A stretch of 64,000 nucleotides of DNA. It comes from Actinia tenebrosa. Its lineage: Eukaryota; Cnidaria; Anthozoa; Actiniaria; Actiniidae. This document shows positions 1 through 11,600 of this stretch, piece after piece. The notes beneath the pieces were generated by a model. That model did not search any database, had not been told where the DNA came from, and saw only the letters and a list, made by a program, of their open reading frames with translations. A program made the translations under genes and the position numbers. The stretch spans positions 37,774 to 101,773 of the forward strand of contig NW_022261488.1 in the NCBI RefSeq assembly GCF_009602425.1, read 5' to 3'. The first letter of the stretch is position 1. Every line of letters begins with the position of its first letter.

Positions 1-169
1 AGAAAATGTTCTAGCCGAAGCATCAGGGGAGAGACCAGCCGGCCCCCAGACCATATCGGCTAATCCCTTGCATCTCTGCCACGCACGGAATCGGTTGAAA
101 TATTAATCTTAAAAAGTCTAGTCTATTCGGTGCTTTGTTTTCATGGCTATTGTTATGCATATTTTAAAG

Positions 170-262
170 AACCGTGGCCAAGTGGAAAAAAATTGGGCTT
201 CGATCCAAGAGACTAAGTCAAGCCCGTCTAAGGAGGGTTAGTACCTGGATGGGTGACCTAAA
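170..262 (+). repeat. 5S rRNA-derived fragment (SINE3-like head or 5S pseudogene)
   Basis: The stretch ending in GTTAGTACCTGGATGGGTGA followed by CC matches the C-box half of the 5S rRNA internal promoter. Upstream it keeps the order of the 5S A-box and intermediate element (GATCC...ACTAAG...AAGCCCG). The 5' third and the 3' end of a normal 5S gene are missing, and a T-rich tract follows. It is therefore either a decayed 5S copy or the head of a 5S-derived SINE. No functional 5S gene is claimed. Confidence 0.65.
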
Positions 263-1365
263 CATTATACCTACTCAACTTTTTTCTTTTCTTCGTAGTT
301 TCGACTTGGAAATAATTTAGGTTATATAATTTTTTCTAGTTTCTCTACAAAGATATAGATGCCTTTGTTTTGATTAAAATTCATTTTAGTAACTAGAGAA
401 ATATTTGAAACTTAAAAACTGCAGGGCATTTAATCCGTGCCCGGCAGTGCGTCATCATGAGAGAAAGTGCCACGGATAGAGTAGTTCGTATTCTGTGCCG
501 AGAAAAGGCAAACCGCGGCACTTTTTACAATAAAAAGCGAAAATTACAAAAACAGAAAAAGAAAATTGAAAATAATGAAATATATGTAATCAAGTATAAA
601 TTCATAACTAAAAACGTAGATGGAAATAGCGCAAAACATGAATTTACATAAGTAGCATAATGCCATCTTGAGTAAAACTATATATTTATTGATAAACAAG
701 TTTAAATAAATATGTCTAATCAAATCAAAAGGAATCTATTTTTTTATAGAAACTTCAACTGCAAGCGATTCTTCGCCTCAACAAATGGATTGGCCAATTT
801 GACGAGCTTGTACAGTTCTCGGCACAAAATACAAACGCCCCTCTTCGTGGCACTCCGAAAAGTTTCTCCTGATTACAGACCTCGCGGCCGCCCAGATTAA
901 ATGCCCTCGGCAGTTTTTGATTTTGAACGATTTCTCAACTAAAGAAGAATTATAATCGAGTTACTAGTAAAGTCATCTATTTTGCAGAGATGATTAAAGG
1001 GTAAATTTTACACCGTGGAGAGATGTAACGGCGTACAATTTACCCTTTTATCATTACTGTTTCATTAGAAACACCGACGCAGCTCACACTAGTTTTTAGC
1101 TAGTTGTCTCTTCTTATTCAGTTTGCAGAGACACATCAAGCGATTCTCCCGGACGAATATAGATTCCAATTTAAACAAGCATTGAGTTTTAGAAATGCGT
1201 TTTTTAAGAAATAAAGTTATTATTATTATTATCATTAATTTGTTTTAAGTTGAGAAAGCGACGAAAATTAAAAATTAAAATTAGAGTATTTAATCCATTT
1301 TATCTTAGTTCTAAATTTTGGTAAACTCTATTAAATCTGGATAATTTTGAGTCACAAAGAACTCC
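263..1365. other. Non-coding stretch, no gene recognised
   Basis: AT-rich DNA with only short ORFs that lack any recognisable domain. A short run of TTA units at about 1211-1230 after AAATAAAG resembles the tail of a LINE or SINE or a polyadenylation region. The 3' UTR of the minus-strand NXPE gene probably occupies the last few hundred bases. Confidence 0.4.
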
Positions 1366-4300
1366 TCAAGTTTGTAATGGCGGCCCGAGATAGCCTTGAA
1401 AGACAGACACTATAGGCTGAGAAGCAGGCGGTCTGTAGTGGACCACGTCATAGGTACCATCAGGATACGAATCAGTTATAGGGTACATGTCTACTATATC
1501 GATCCCTGCTTCGCACATGGCTGATGTAGCGTACGCATTGAATAGAATCACTCGCTGAAAGGAAGAAAAAAATAATGCAGTTTCAACGATGGGTATTTTT
1601 GAGACTCACATTTCAAAAAATCCTTGGGGAAATTAAGGTCCATTTATCGATATAATTCCCAGAGATGTCAGGTTCTATCCTTCCTTAGACGGAGGAGACC
1701 ATCCCTTCGGTAGGGAGAAGCGGGAGGCCCACGTTTACCGACAGGAAACGCATTATGCCTCTGGACCAAGAGAAAATGAACTAAGAGAAGGAATCCCCCC
1801 TATATAGCCTTGTAACCATCATGTGCACAGTTTGATGCTATTTTTAAACCATTTGTTTTCTGCACGCGCTCTACGCTGTTTGCTTACGTTTTTGTGGTTT
1901 TTCCGACTCTGCCCTGAATGTGCACGTCGAAAGCTTGGCAAATACGACAGGAAATTGAAGTAGTAATTTGTTCACCTTTCTGGAGTATTTTTACATTTAT
2001 TTTCCAAAGCTTTCGACCTACATCGTCATCTTGAGGGCAGATTTGAACATTTGAACATAAAAAAAGCACAAGAAAACGTTAGCAAACAGCGTAGAGCGCG
2101 CGCGTACTATGCGCGTGCAGAAAATCAAACGATCAAATAAATGATATCATTGGATGATATTTTTAGAATGGATTCTAAAAATAGCATCAAAGTGTGTACA
2201 TAATGGGGCGCGGGGATTCCTTCTCTTAGTTCATATTCTCTTGTCTAGACGTAAATGAGAGCCGGTACCTACCTAGTTAGACTCATACATTCTTTACTAG
2301 ATCAACCCTTCCCTAAAGGGACGCCATGTATAGCTAGACTTCGTATATCATTATGGAGTCCTCATAAGAACGGAAAGACAACTGACCCATCTTCTTCTAA
2401 GGTATTCATTCTCTAGACAGATAATGCCTTAGAGGGGGATCCCTATTGATTTTAGAAACCCACCCCTTCTTCAAACACATTGCAAACATACTTGATAAGT
2501 ACAGAACCGCCATTTTGTTGCTTGTAATTCCTTTGCGTTTTCTTTATTGATCGCCGTCGTCGTCAACCATATCACGTGACCTTTGAACCTGCGTTCCAAT
2601 TTCCCGTGGGGACTCCTCTCGTTTTCTTTGATCACTCCTATCGTTCGTTGAATAAGGTCCTGGTATCGTTCAAATGTGAGGCCCATGACGTAATGCAAGC
2701 CCATGTTCAAAACGATCACACTGTTCACGTGATTGACACGTGGATGTAACAGAACGGAGCGGAAGTGATCTAGAACACGTGTGACGTTGAAGTCCAGTTC
2801 ATCTGTTTCAGTAGTGTCCAGCTCTATTCTGTACTTGATGTGGTAAATGAAGTTGATGTTGAAGCTGCATTGGTCAAACGAGTCTTTACACAATTCACTG
2901 TCGTTAAAGTTGTAGCGATAGCGGTTGTAATTTAGGGAGTCGCCGTAAAACCACATTATTCCTTTGCCTTTCGAGGTATCTCTGTAACGTGGCTGCTGTA
3001 GAGATCCTAAAGCCAAAGTTTAAAAGAAATCAATTGGTTAAAGTTAAACTTCATACTGAACACTCAATATTATTTGGGTGACATTCTTCGGATTCATCAT
3101 GGCGGCTGTAACGTCACATGAGCAAAAAACGTCTGGACATGCTCGCAAATTAGTAAGCAAATTAGTCAAAATTAATTTCTTCTTAATAAAATTATGTAAA
3201 ATTGACATCAAAATATATATTCATATATTCAAACGAAACGAGCTTTTCGTTTCCATGCAATACACGTGTTGAAATGTGCGCATGCGCAAAACCCTTTCTT
3301 TAGTATCAGTTCTTCATTTGAAAGCAAATTGTTTTAATGCAAAGTTGTTTTGTCCCGTACTTACCGGGTACTAGAGGCATCCATGTTCGACGCAGCCATC
3401 GTCCATAACCATCCCACAGGAATCGACAAGAAAGACTGCCACAGCCGCTGACCAGTTTATTTGAGCGTACATCTGCATGGAGAAACAAAATTTAAAGTAT
3501 TAGCGATTATTAATAATTCATTAATTAAACCAGTCAGCCATCAAACGTTTTACTAACTCTACGAAATCAATTGCCTCATGATTGCCTCATGATTGCCTCA
3601 ATGGGCTTCACCTATTTGTATTCTTACTTTTTATCACATTCTTCAGTGTAGCATTTCCAGATTTAATACTAAACTCATGCAACGGTTTTCTACCCAGAGG
3701 CTCAAGGAGATAGTCATCCAGTGTTCCTAGTGTACCTTCAGGCTGGTGCTTTCCTTGGGAATTACCTAAAAAGCAGATCGTTCAGAATTGCCCTTTTAAT
3801 GGAGTGGTGAACTGGGGAGAGTTTTGTCACACAAAGGCGCCTGGGAACTCGGGACGCTTTTCCTTCGCTTCGATACGGTTTTCAATGTGATGTAAACCTA
3901 AATTTGATTGCTATGTGCCTAGATGCAGTAATACTCATTGAAGCAAGCCATATTCATACGTATTCAACAAGAAAGCTTTTTGTGTTATGATGCTAGACGC
4001 TTTTGCGCGACGCCGCACGAAAGAACAGGAAAAGGGCCAGAGCAATGCAAAGCTCACAGCTAAAGAGAGTGACCAGAGCAGTAAAGAGTTCAAGTATAAA
4101 GATCTTGACTAGTTAAAAGATTCCAAAATTGACCTCTTATTTGGTCTGCTAGTAGCAATGTTGAGTCAAGATGTTGACCAAATAGTGTGGGACCGTTTTT
4201 CAGGTGAGCATATTCATCTTTGTCATGTTTTGATTCTTCCCCCACTACGTGCGTTCATGTGAATACATGCGGGTAGCTAGAGTAACCCCTGAATATACTT

Positions 4301-4940
4301 CATATTTACCTATAATAAACCAATCAGGCGGCGGATCTCGGTATCCATCACACAGCGAATAATCAAGTCGTATCTGCGCTTGGTAGTCACCTGGTTCCAT
4401 CGGCAAGAACAATACCTCATAGGTACCATTATCATGGTCAATAACTGTGGCTGATATATACGCCTCTCCCTTGATGCGAACCAGCCAACTATCCCCTCCA
4501 GATTTCTGAGGAATCTTTGCTTTAGTCCTAGATTGAATTACAAATCGACTGAAACGTCCCGAAGGGTTTAGTTCCCAGAATACGATAGTACTAGTCGTGG
4601 CGTTTGTACGCAAAGATGTGTCCTTAACTTTCGAAGACCATTGTATGTACTTTGAACAAGGTTTCAGAAGTTCTTTCCAATCTAGTCTGGCTTTTCTTAC
4701 TCTGCACCAGTCGGTGACAAAAGAGCTGCTTTCCAATTGAATTTCCACTTCAGCATTTTCTGCGAGACTCGAAAAAGAAGTCCTCAAAAGTAAAATACCT
4801 GTCAAACCATTCTCCCAGGTCACCAGCAGAATCACGGAAGACGTAAGACACAGGAAAACCAGAAATAGGAACCGACTGCGATATCGAAGCTGGAAAGGTT
4901 TGAAAGTTAGTGAAAAGCCGTAAGCTTTAAGGTTATTCAT
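1366..4940 (-). CDS. NXPE-family (neurexophilin-like plus PC-esterase) type II membrane protein
   Basis: Five coding exons on minus: 4310-4940, 3628-3765, 3365-3472, 2492-3006, 1366-1554. All have GT-AG borders and total 1581 nt, giving 526 aa. The N terminus has one hydrophobic segment (about residues 24-42, FLFLVFLCLTSSVILLVTW), read as a signal anchor. Exon 1 carries the NXPE N-terminal Ig/filamin-like domain, with the DHDNGTYEVLFLPMEPGDY strand region. The C-terminal PC-esterase domain shows WFYGDSLNYNR (the GDS block) and the closing block GIDIVDMYPITDSYPDGTYD followed by VVHY, where the Asp and His of the last motif are the expected catalytic residues. Members act in the secretory pathway or at the cell surface; substrates are poorly known. 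An upstream ATG-bearing exon ending at about 5417 with a good donor may be 5' UTR, since spliced in it stops after a short ORF. Family confidence is high; orthology to a single vertebrate NXPE is not claimed. Confidence 0.9.
1768..2243. mobile_element. Long fold-back (palindromic) MITE-like element
   Basis: The two ends are inverted copies: AAGAGAAAATGAACTAAGAG continuing into AAGGAATCCCC at the left, and its reverse complement at 2215-2243. Pairing continues inward through several blocks (TTTGATGCTATTTTTA near 1830, the GCGCTCTACGCTGTTTGC block at 1866 against its complement at 2078, TGCACGTCGAAAGCTT against its complement near 2010), so the element folds almost entirely on itself. It lies in the last intron of the NXPE gene. 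No clear target-site duplication was found. Confidence 0.7.
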
Positions 4941-6269
4941 TCAGCTTCGAAACAATAACCGTGACTGAATTTGATTGTTTTTTTCAATAATGAGCGATGG
5001 CCACGAGTTATGTGCGAAAAAGGGTTTATAATTGCGAGTAAAACCTAACAAGGGCGAATACAAAAAGTAATAAGAAGGTGTTGTCTTAAATCTTTTGGCA
5101 AGCAATGTATTAAGATATATCTTTGATATAAACTCCCAAAAATACCACAATTTACTCGTAGCGTTATGGCGAGGGGAAAAAAAGGATTCATAAGTAACGT
5201 TCATTTCTGTTTTTTTTTTCAAAACTAACTAGTATGCAATCCAAGTTTTTTTCATTCGTTTACGAGAGCCTGAGATATTATTCATAGTTGTCTTAGTACG
5301 TATTCGGATTCAGCATTTCACAAATCAGAAACACAAATATACCCAGTACGTTTGGAAATACGGATCAAAAGAGAAATCCTGAGGGTAAACGTTTCAAAAC
5401 TATACAGATTACTTACAATATTAATAGCCATCTCTTGTAACTTTTGATATAATTCACGCTGCTGTTCTGATAACGTCTAGATCCCTCACAATCACTTTCA
5501 TATAAATAAAATTTAGAACCGACTGAGACGTTAATCTCCACTATCATGTAATGAACAATGATTCATTACAGCTGATGAATGTCGACCGTCGACGAAAATC
5601 CGTTGTCATAACATCTAAATCAAGCAGCAAAGCATTTGTGTTTTGGTGTGCTATACAATACTGAATCACAAACTGACGTTTAAATTCAAATTCAATTTGC
5701 AGAGGATGGGTATAACGTAGTTAGCGGTCAAAAGTTCGTAAAATATGTCTTTTATGGTTAGTTTAAATAAGAAACTGACTTTTTTCTCTGTTCAGTTCAC
5801 AATATAATATATAAATATATATATATTATTTTAGTGCATGTCACCATGCCTGTTGTGCATGTGTTTTGATAGCAACTTAAAAAGACTGGGGTTAACTAGA
5901 AAACTTATTATCCCTCAGACTCGAACGTATCTAACTTCTATTTTTTTGTTCTTAATGTATGAGAATGTTTTGCACGTGTGTTTAAATAGATTATCTAGTC
6001 TGAAAAAACTTGTATATGTATGAATAATACTTTCATAAGTAAATAAAGACAATTCAATTCTCAATAACTGTTCATGATGAATTTTGTGTGTTAGCTGAAG
6101 AATGTAGTGTTCGTGTGTGGGAGTGGGGTCCCAAATCACGAATTAAGTTTGAAATAATAACTTAAGCTCTAAATTTTGTCCACAATGAGAGAAAATTATC
6201 TGTGAATTAATGAATATGATGAATTTTTTTCTGATGAATTCTAGAACTTGATTGCACTCGTTGTTTTCG
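4941..6269. other. Intergenic region, possible NXPE 5' UTR exon and promoter
   Basis: No domain-bearing ORF. On minus, an ATG followed by a strong donor (ATT|GTAAGT) lies near 5416-5431 and may be a non-coding first exon of the NXPE gene. The rest is AT-rich sequence with an AT-dinucleotide run near 5806-5830. Confidence 0.4.
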
Positions 6270-6878
6270 TTACAATTTCCCTTGTTTGACATAGGGCAAA
6301 GTTACAATAATTCGAAGAGTCTTTCCCGAGTCATCTTCCACAAGATCTGTTCCAGTTTTTCGTGAAACAACTTGTTCGCAGTTCGACGTATTCAAACAGT
6401 AACCTTCGTTAAGGCCATTTTTTCCCCTTTTGGAATATTTGAAAGCAAGATGAAAAGATTCTCGGATCTTTTTCGCTTCTTTAAACGCTTCGGCTATTTG
6501 TCTTTCCTCCTTTTCGTTGTAAAAACGACTTACTAAAGGCTTTCGTTGGACAGGCAAAAGCGGTAACAACGAATCCACGTCTATTTTCTGTTTGTTTTGT
6601 CGCCTAGTGATTGGCAATTTTTCGTTAGAAATTTTTTGCCTTTTCTTGGATTTTTCTTCGGCTAGTAACATTTTTTGGACGCATTCTCTCTCCTTTTTTA
6701 CACAACCAGCGTCCTTTAGGATTTCTTCTATCAATTCTTTGTGATTTTTTCTCGAGTCCACAATTTTTAGACGGCGATAAAGCAACTCGCTTGACGATAA
6801 AACAGACTTGCTACAGAACTTTTCTCTTTTGTTTTCGAGTTTCCCGTTGTGTATGAAAATATAATTTTTATCCTCCAT
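6270..6878 (-). CDS. Uncharacterised intronless protein, 202 aa, basic and coil-rich
   Basis: A single open frame of 202 codons, clearly longer than the random ORFs around it. I do not recognise the family. The protein is rich in Lys, Glu and Arg, with no signal peptide and no membrane segment. Predicted helical stretches lie at about residues 30-85 (containing KERECVQKMLLAEEKSKKRQ) and 118-150 (containing EERQIAEAFKEAKKIRES). A Pro/Leu segment (SLLPLLPVQRKPLV) separates them. The C terminus ends in TLRIIVTLPYVKQGKL. The composition suggests a nuclear or cytoplasmic protein, but that is inference. It could be a lineage-specific gene or a retrocopy whose parent is elsewhere; no poly(A) tail or flanking duplication is evident. 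Confidence 0.55.
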   Translation of the reverse strand: MEDKNYIFIHNGKLENKREKFCSKSVLSSSELLYRRLKIVDSRKNHKELIEEILKDAGCVKKERECVQKMLLAEEKSKKRQKISNEKLPITRRQNKQKIDVDSLLPLLPVQRKPLVSRFYNEKEERQIAEAFKEAKKIRESFHLAFKYSKRGKNGLNEGYCLNTSNCEQVVSRKTGTDLVEDDSGKTLRIIVTLPYVKQGKL

Positions 6879-7512
6879 TTAGAAAACGATCAGGATTCTC
6901 TGTGTACTGTACGATCTCAAGAATTCTCTAACCCCAACAAAGAAAAACAAGTTGTAAAAGAAATTTTTCTAGGTCAAAAACGTCAAGGAAAGAAAAACAT
7001 ATTAGCACCTTGAACAAAGCGTTTACGTTAACTACGTTTTTAGGGGAAAATTAAAAGATTTAAGAATGATATCAAGATTAAAGTCAAGGTGATAATAGTA
7101 CGTATACGAGTAGTTTTATATATTGGACTGCATAGTTTTTGAGTTTATATGCTCCGCATTAACTTGAACCGTCTGAATAAAATCAGGACTGAAATTAAAG
7201 TGAGATTTTTAAAAAAAATCTCAAAAAAATAATTCCGGTGTATTGGAAAAACTAATGAATACTTGAATGAACGAGGGATAAACTGGACACGAAAACGATA
7301 TTCTAACAAGAGGGGATATCAAACGGCTGAAATTTAAAACACAGAAAGAAATATTTATAATGTGCTAAAATCGCGCCTAACATCTGGGGCCTAATATCTG
7401 TTTTTAGTTATACCTCTTAGAAATGATTCCAAACTATCTACGAAAAGGACAAAGGTTTCATCATAAAGGCAGGCGTGAAATTAAGATTTTGATCATGTTA
7501 TCTGCATTAATA
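6879..7512. other. Non-coding stretch
   Basis: AT-rich, no ORF with recognisable content and no clear repeat apart from the boundary of the MITE that begins at 7513. The promoter of the 202-aa minus-strand gene should lie in its first part; I see no convincing element. Confidence 0.3.
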
Positions 7513-7742
7513 GAGAGTTTTAGATTTACGTTCACGGCAAACGTGAAACGTCAGTTGACCAGTAAAAAATTCTTTTAAATTACTGAAAAAGAATCGCAAA
7601 AAAGTCCAAAGTAGAAAAACAAAAGAGTATTTGCGCTTGGTGAGAAGGTTTGTAAATGGTAAAGTAAAATACACGAAAACTATGAAAACGTGGTCACGTT
7701 TGCCGCTTGCGGGAAGAAAATAAAAGTCAATCTAAAACTCTC
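7513..7742. mobile_element. TA-flanked MITE, termini GAGAGTTTTAGATT
   Basis: Inverted termini GAGAGTTTTAGATT(T/G)AC lie at 7513 and, as the complement, at 7726-7742. A second inverted block (GGCAAACGTG) sits just inside. Both ends are flanked by TA, as expected for Tc1/mariner-type insertion. The interior has no transposase frame, so it is non-autonomous. The termini resemble those of the element at 58351-58602. Confidence 0.65.
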
Positions 7743-8316
7743 TAATATTTCCCCTTCGTTTTCTATGCCTCCAATTAAAGTGTTCAGAATTTCGGTAAAT
7801 AAAAAAAAATCATATTTAGGCAGCCAAACATTTTTGATATAGAACTCGGTAAATTTATTAAGAGATCGTTTTCTCAAGGTTGCGTGCACATCCAACTTGA
7901 CGGGCCACAAAACTGAAAAACGCTAATTCAGTAAAATTGAGAAGCCAGTTTTTTATTTAAAGAGAATAATCAATTTTATGAATTCTTATCAAAAACGAAA
8001 AAAAAAACAACAAAACACTGTCATAGCAATGCACGATAATACTCATTATATAGCTCGTGTTCTGGAATCGTGGCCTGTCAAGTTCCTTAAATTTGGATGC
8101 GCACGCAACCTTGATAAAATGGTGTATTCAAATATAAAGAAATGCTACATTTTGTGCTAAAAACAAACACGATTGTGTACTAAAAAGCAAATCGAGTAAT
8201 TATTGCTAAAATATGTGCATAGAATATAATAGAAACGGCTCCCGAATTAATGGCATTTTTTGACCAATCACAGCGCACGAAAGCACTACGCAGCCAATGA
8301 AAATGACTGACTCGGC

Positions 8317-8665
8317 CACGGTCACCGCCGTCGCTGTGCGACTGTACCGTCGGATTGACTGCCACATGAGATTGTCTCTATATTTGATAGCCCTGCGAAT
8401 TAATCAAGTGAGGGGAAGTGTGTTTGCGTGATTGTCACGGTCACCGCCGTCGCTGTGCGACTGTACCGTCGGATTGACTGCCACATGAGATTGTCTCTAT
8501 ATTTCATAGCCGTGCGAATTAATCAAGTGAGGGGAAGCGTGTTGGCGTGATTGTCACGGTCACGGTCACAGCACGACTGTACCGTTTCCATAGTCATATG
8601 AGATTGACTCTATATTTCATAGCCGTGCGAATTAATCGAGTGAGGAAAGGGTGTCGGTTTTCTGA
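8317..8665. repeat. 119-bp tandem repeat, about 2.9 copies
   Basis: Copies start at 8317, 8436 and 8555, so the period is exactly 119 bp twice. Each begins CACGGTCACC, passes through TGTACCGT and TGAGATTG.CTCTATATTT, and ends in GAATTAATC.AGTGAGG. Copies 1 and 2 are nearly identical; copy 3 has diverged in its first third. The array ends about a dozen bases from the stop codon of the minus-strand P450, so it lies in that gene's 3' UTR or immediate 3' flank. Confidence 0.9.
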
Positions 8666-8676
8666 TTTAGCGATCT

Positions 8677-11600
8677 TTAGCGTCGTTGTTCCAAAGTACA
8701 TACGACCCCGTCTCTTGGCTGTAGCGTCCCTTGTTCCTTAATAGTTCGTGTTTGACCTGGGATTAGTGTGATTTTGAAATTCTTTAGAAGTCGGGCCAGC
8801 AGCACTTTGGATTCAAACTGAAAATGACATCGACATACGTTATTGTGGTAATAACCCTCATGATCAACATCAACCGCAGCATCATCATAGTTATCACCAT
8901 CATCATAGTTATCACCATCACCGTCATTAATAACCTTTATCATCGTTATCACCATCATCATCGCCATCATCATCATCATTATAAACATCATCGTCACCAT
9001 AATTTCATCACCCCATCATCATCGTTATCACCATCACCAAAGTCATTTTAAAATAACCTTTATCATCACCGTCATCACAATCATCATCATCGTCATCATC
9101 GTCATCATCATCACCTTGATCATCGTCATGATCACCATCAGATAGAACCATTACTGATAACTACCAATCTAAATGACTATCACCTGAGCAAAGACTTGTC
9201 CAATGCAGTTTCTCGGGCCCAAGGAGAACGGCAAGTATGAAAACCGATCACTAAAAAAACATGACAGTTGAATATGTCAAATGTTATGCCCAACGCTCAA
9301 AATGAACATTTGTCACTCAATCAAACTCGGGAAAGGTCTATTTCCAGAGAACCTAGATGAAACCAACAGCAACTCAACACACATATGATCACAAGGGGTG
9401 GTTCCCATTAAGGGTCCCAGTAGTGTTGAACCCACGTCCATAGCGGCGAAGAGCGCGGCGAGCTAGTTGCACAAGCTTCCCATAACCAGTGTTCCAAAGT
9501 TTTCATTTGCACGTTACATTAGCGCGGCCATGTTGAAGGTATTTGAAAAAAGATTTGTCATCAGTTTTCTTTGTTGTTACCCCCAAGATGTCGACAATAG
9601 TTACCAACCATCCATCAATCTCGTAGCCAGAGTCAACTAGCTGACCAATAAGCTGGGGGACTCTGGGCTCAAGATTTACCATCAATCAAAGATGTTGTCG
9701 CGTGCGCACAAGAAAGCGCCGGGTTCTCGCAATACCTACATTTTGTCAGCATTCTCTTTGTTCCATCGATCGGGATCAAATTTCTCGGGGTCTTCAAAAT
9801 GATCTGGGTGATGATGGGCGCTGTAGATACTGACCTGCAAAAGAGAGGAATGATACAGTTTTTTATAAGCAACTATTGCTAGGCAACTACGGAGAAAGGG
9901 AGTCACATGACTTACGTTAATGAGGGAATTGGCGGGAATCATGTGACCACCAAGAACGATTTGCTCTTTTGTCTCCCGAGCGATTCCCCCCGCGGGTGGG
10001 TAAAGCCGTAAAGCTTCTTTCAGCACCTAAGAGAGAGAGAAAAAAAAAAAGAAAAAAAAAATCATCTAATTTACTTTTCCGGGCTTTAAAGGAAAGACTG
10101 GTAACAACTTCGTGGCTAATAGCATTGTGGGAACGAACGGGGTTCCGTAGCTTCGCGTCAACAAATCCCATCCCACAGTTCTACGCGCTAAGAAGTCGAA
10201 AGAAGAAATAGATTTTTAAGATAATAAATACAACTGTGACATTTTCGAGGGATAAAATATCGTTGCCATGGATACCTGTCCCATGTATTCGAGCTTAGCG
10301 AGGTCGTCGAACTCAACGTAATCACGTGATCCAAGCACTTCGTGGATTTCAGCCTTCAATCTGTGTAAAAAAGCAACGGAGTATTTGTTATACATAAAGT
10401 ATCCTCCGAAATTAAGCCTTGGGCGTATATTTGCACAATGTAACTTTTAGATGGGAATCAGAGGGCTTATTTTTGTTCTTGGAGGGAAATTTGTTAATTA
10501 TTATTATTGTAAGGACAGCAAACATCTAAATATAGTCTTACTTCTCCAGTACATCAGGGCGTTGAGCAACTTCAAGAAGAAGAAAGGAAAGCTGGTTTGC
10601 TGTTGTTTCTTGCCCTGTTCAGAGAAGAATCACAGGGTGCCTAATTTAGAAATGTTTTTTTAGATTTTTTAGTGCTTATTTTACTCAGAATAATACTCAG
10701 ACAAATGTTTCAACATGATTTTGATTATGATATTTGTTTGGCATCTCGTCTAAAGGTATTAAAAATTGTCCAGCCACAGATGTTTTTACTCTGACAAGCA
10801 TACCAAATACTTATACCCTAGAGTATTCCTCCTCGGCCTTAGTCATGGAAGTCATTACCAGAGCGCACACAAGGTGCACCTGTGTAAGAAACTAACCTGC
10901 AATAAAGAATGTTATGAAGTCGTCGAGCAAATCTTCAGAACTGATACCATGCAATTCTGGAAAAAGACAAAAATAATTGATCAAATAATTGACTCTCTGG
11001 TTGATAACTTATGGCAGACAGTTTTTCCCTTTTAAATGAAGGCTGGTAATGAGATTCACGTGATTCATTTAGCTGATTGATGCCAAGCAATAAACTACAT
11101 TCTGGCTGACAGCACATGACAGACAGAATTTTTTTACCTGTTAGTTTCATCATAGTTGACAGAACATCATTTGGCATTGTCTTTCCACTTGCAATGGCTG
11201 CTTGTCTCTTCTCGATACATTTTCTACCAGTCTCTCTCAGAAGCCTTGTCCCATCTGCAACCTGTCTCTGATACTTGAATGTACTTGGGTTGATCTGCAT
11301 AAAGAATTGATTCAAATATCAAAGTTAACAGACTGCAAATAGGCTATCAATGATAAGCATAGGGTTGTAAGTGGAGTGCTAATAGAGTGTTTCACAGCAA
11401 CCTTGTTAATGTTGAAGGCAGGTGTGCAGCAAGGGGGGGCAATGTAACCTTTGCCACAGAAATCCTGCATGAATTAATAACATTTTGGTGCCGAGAGCAA
11501 ACGTTTGGGGGGTGGGGGGGCATATGCCTCAATAAGTTTGCAACTCTCTATTCTAGTGATTGTAGGGAAAGACAAGAGAACTTTTTTCCCTTTGACAAGG

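Noticed and set aside
8677-9051. His- and Met/Asp-rich frames near 8.8-9.1 kb
   Set aside because: ATC microsatellite. Only the part from 8677 to 8817 on minus is real, as the last P450 exon.
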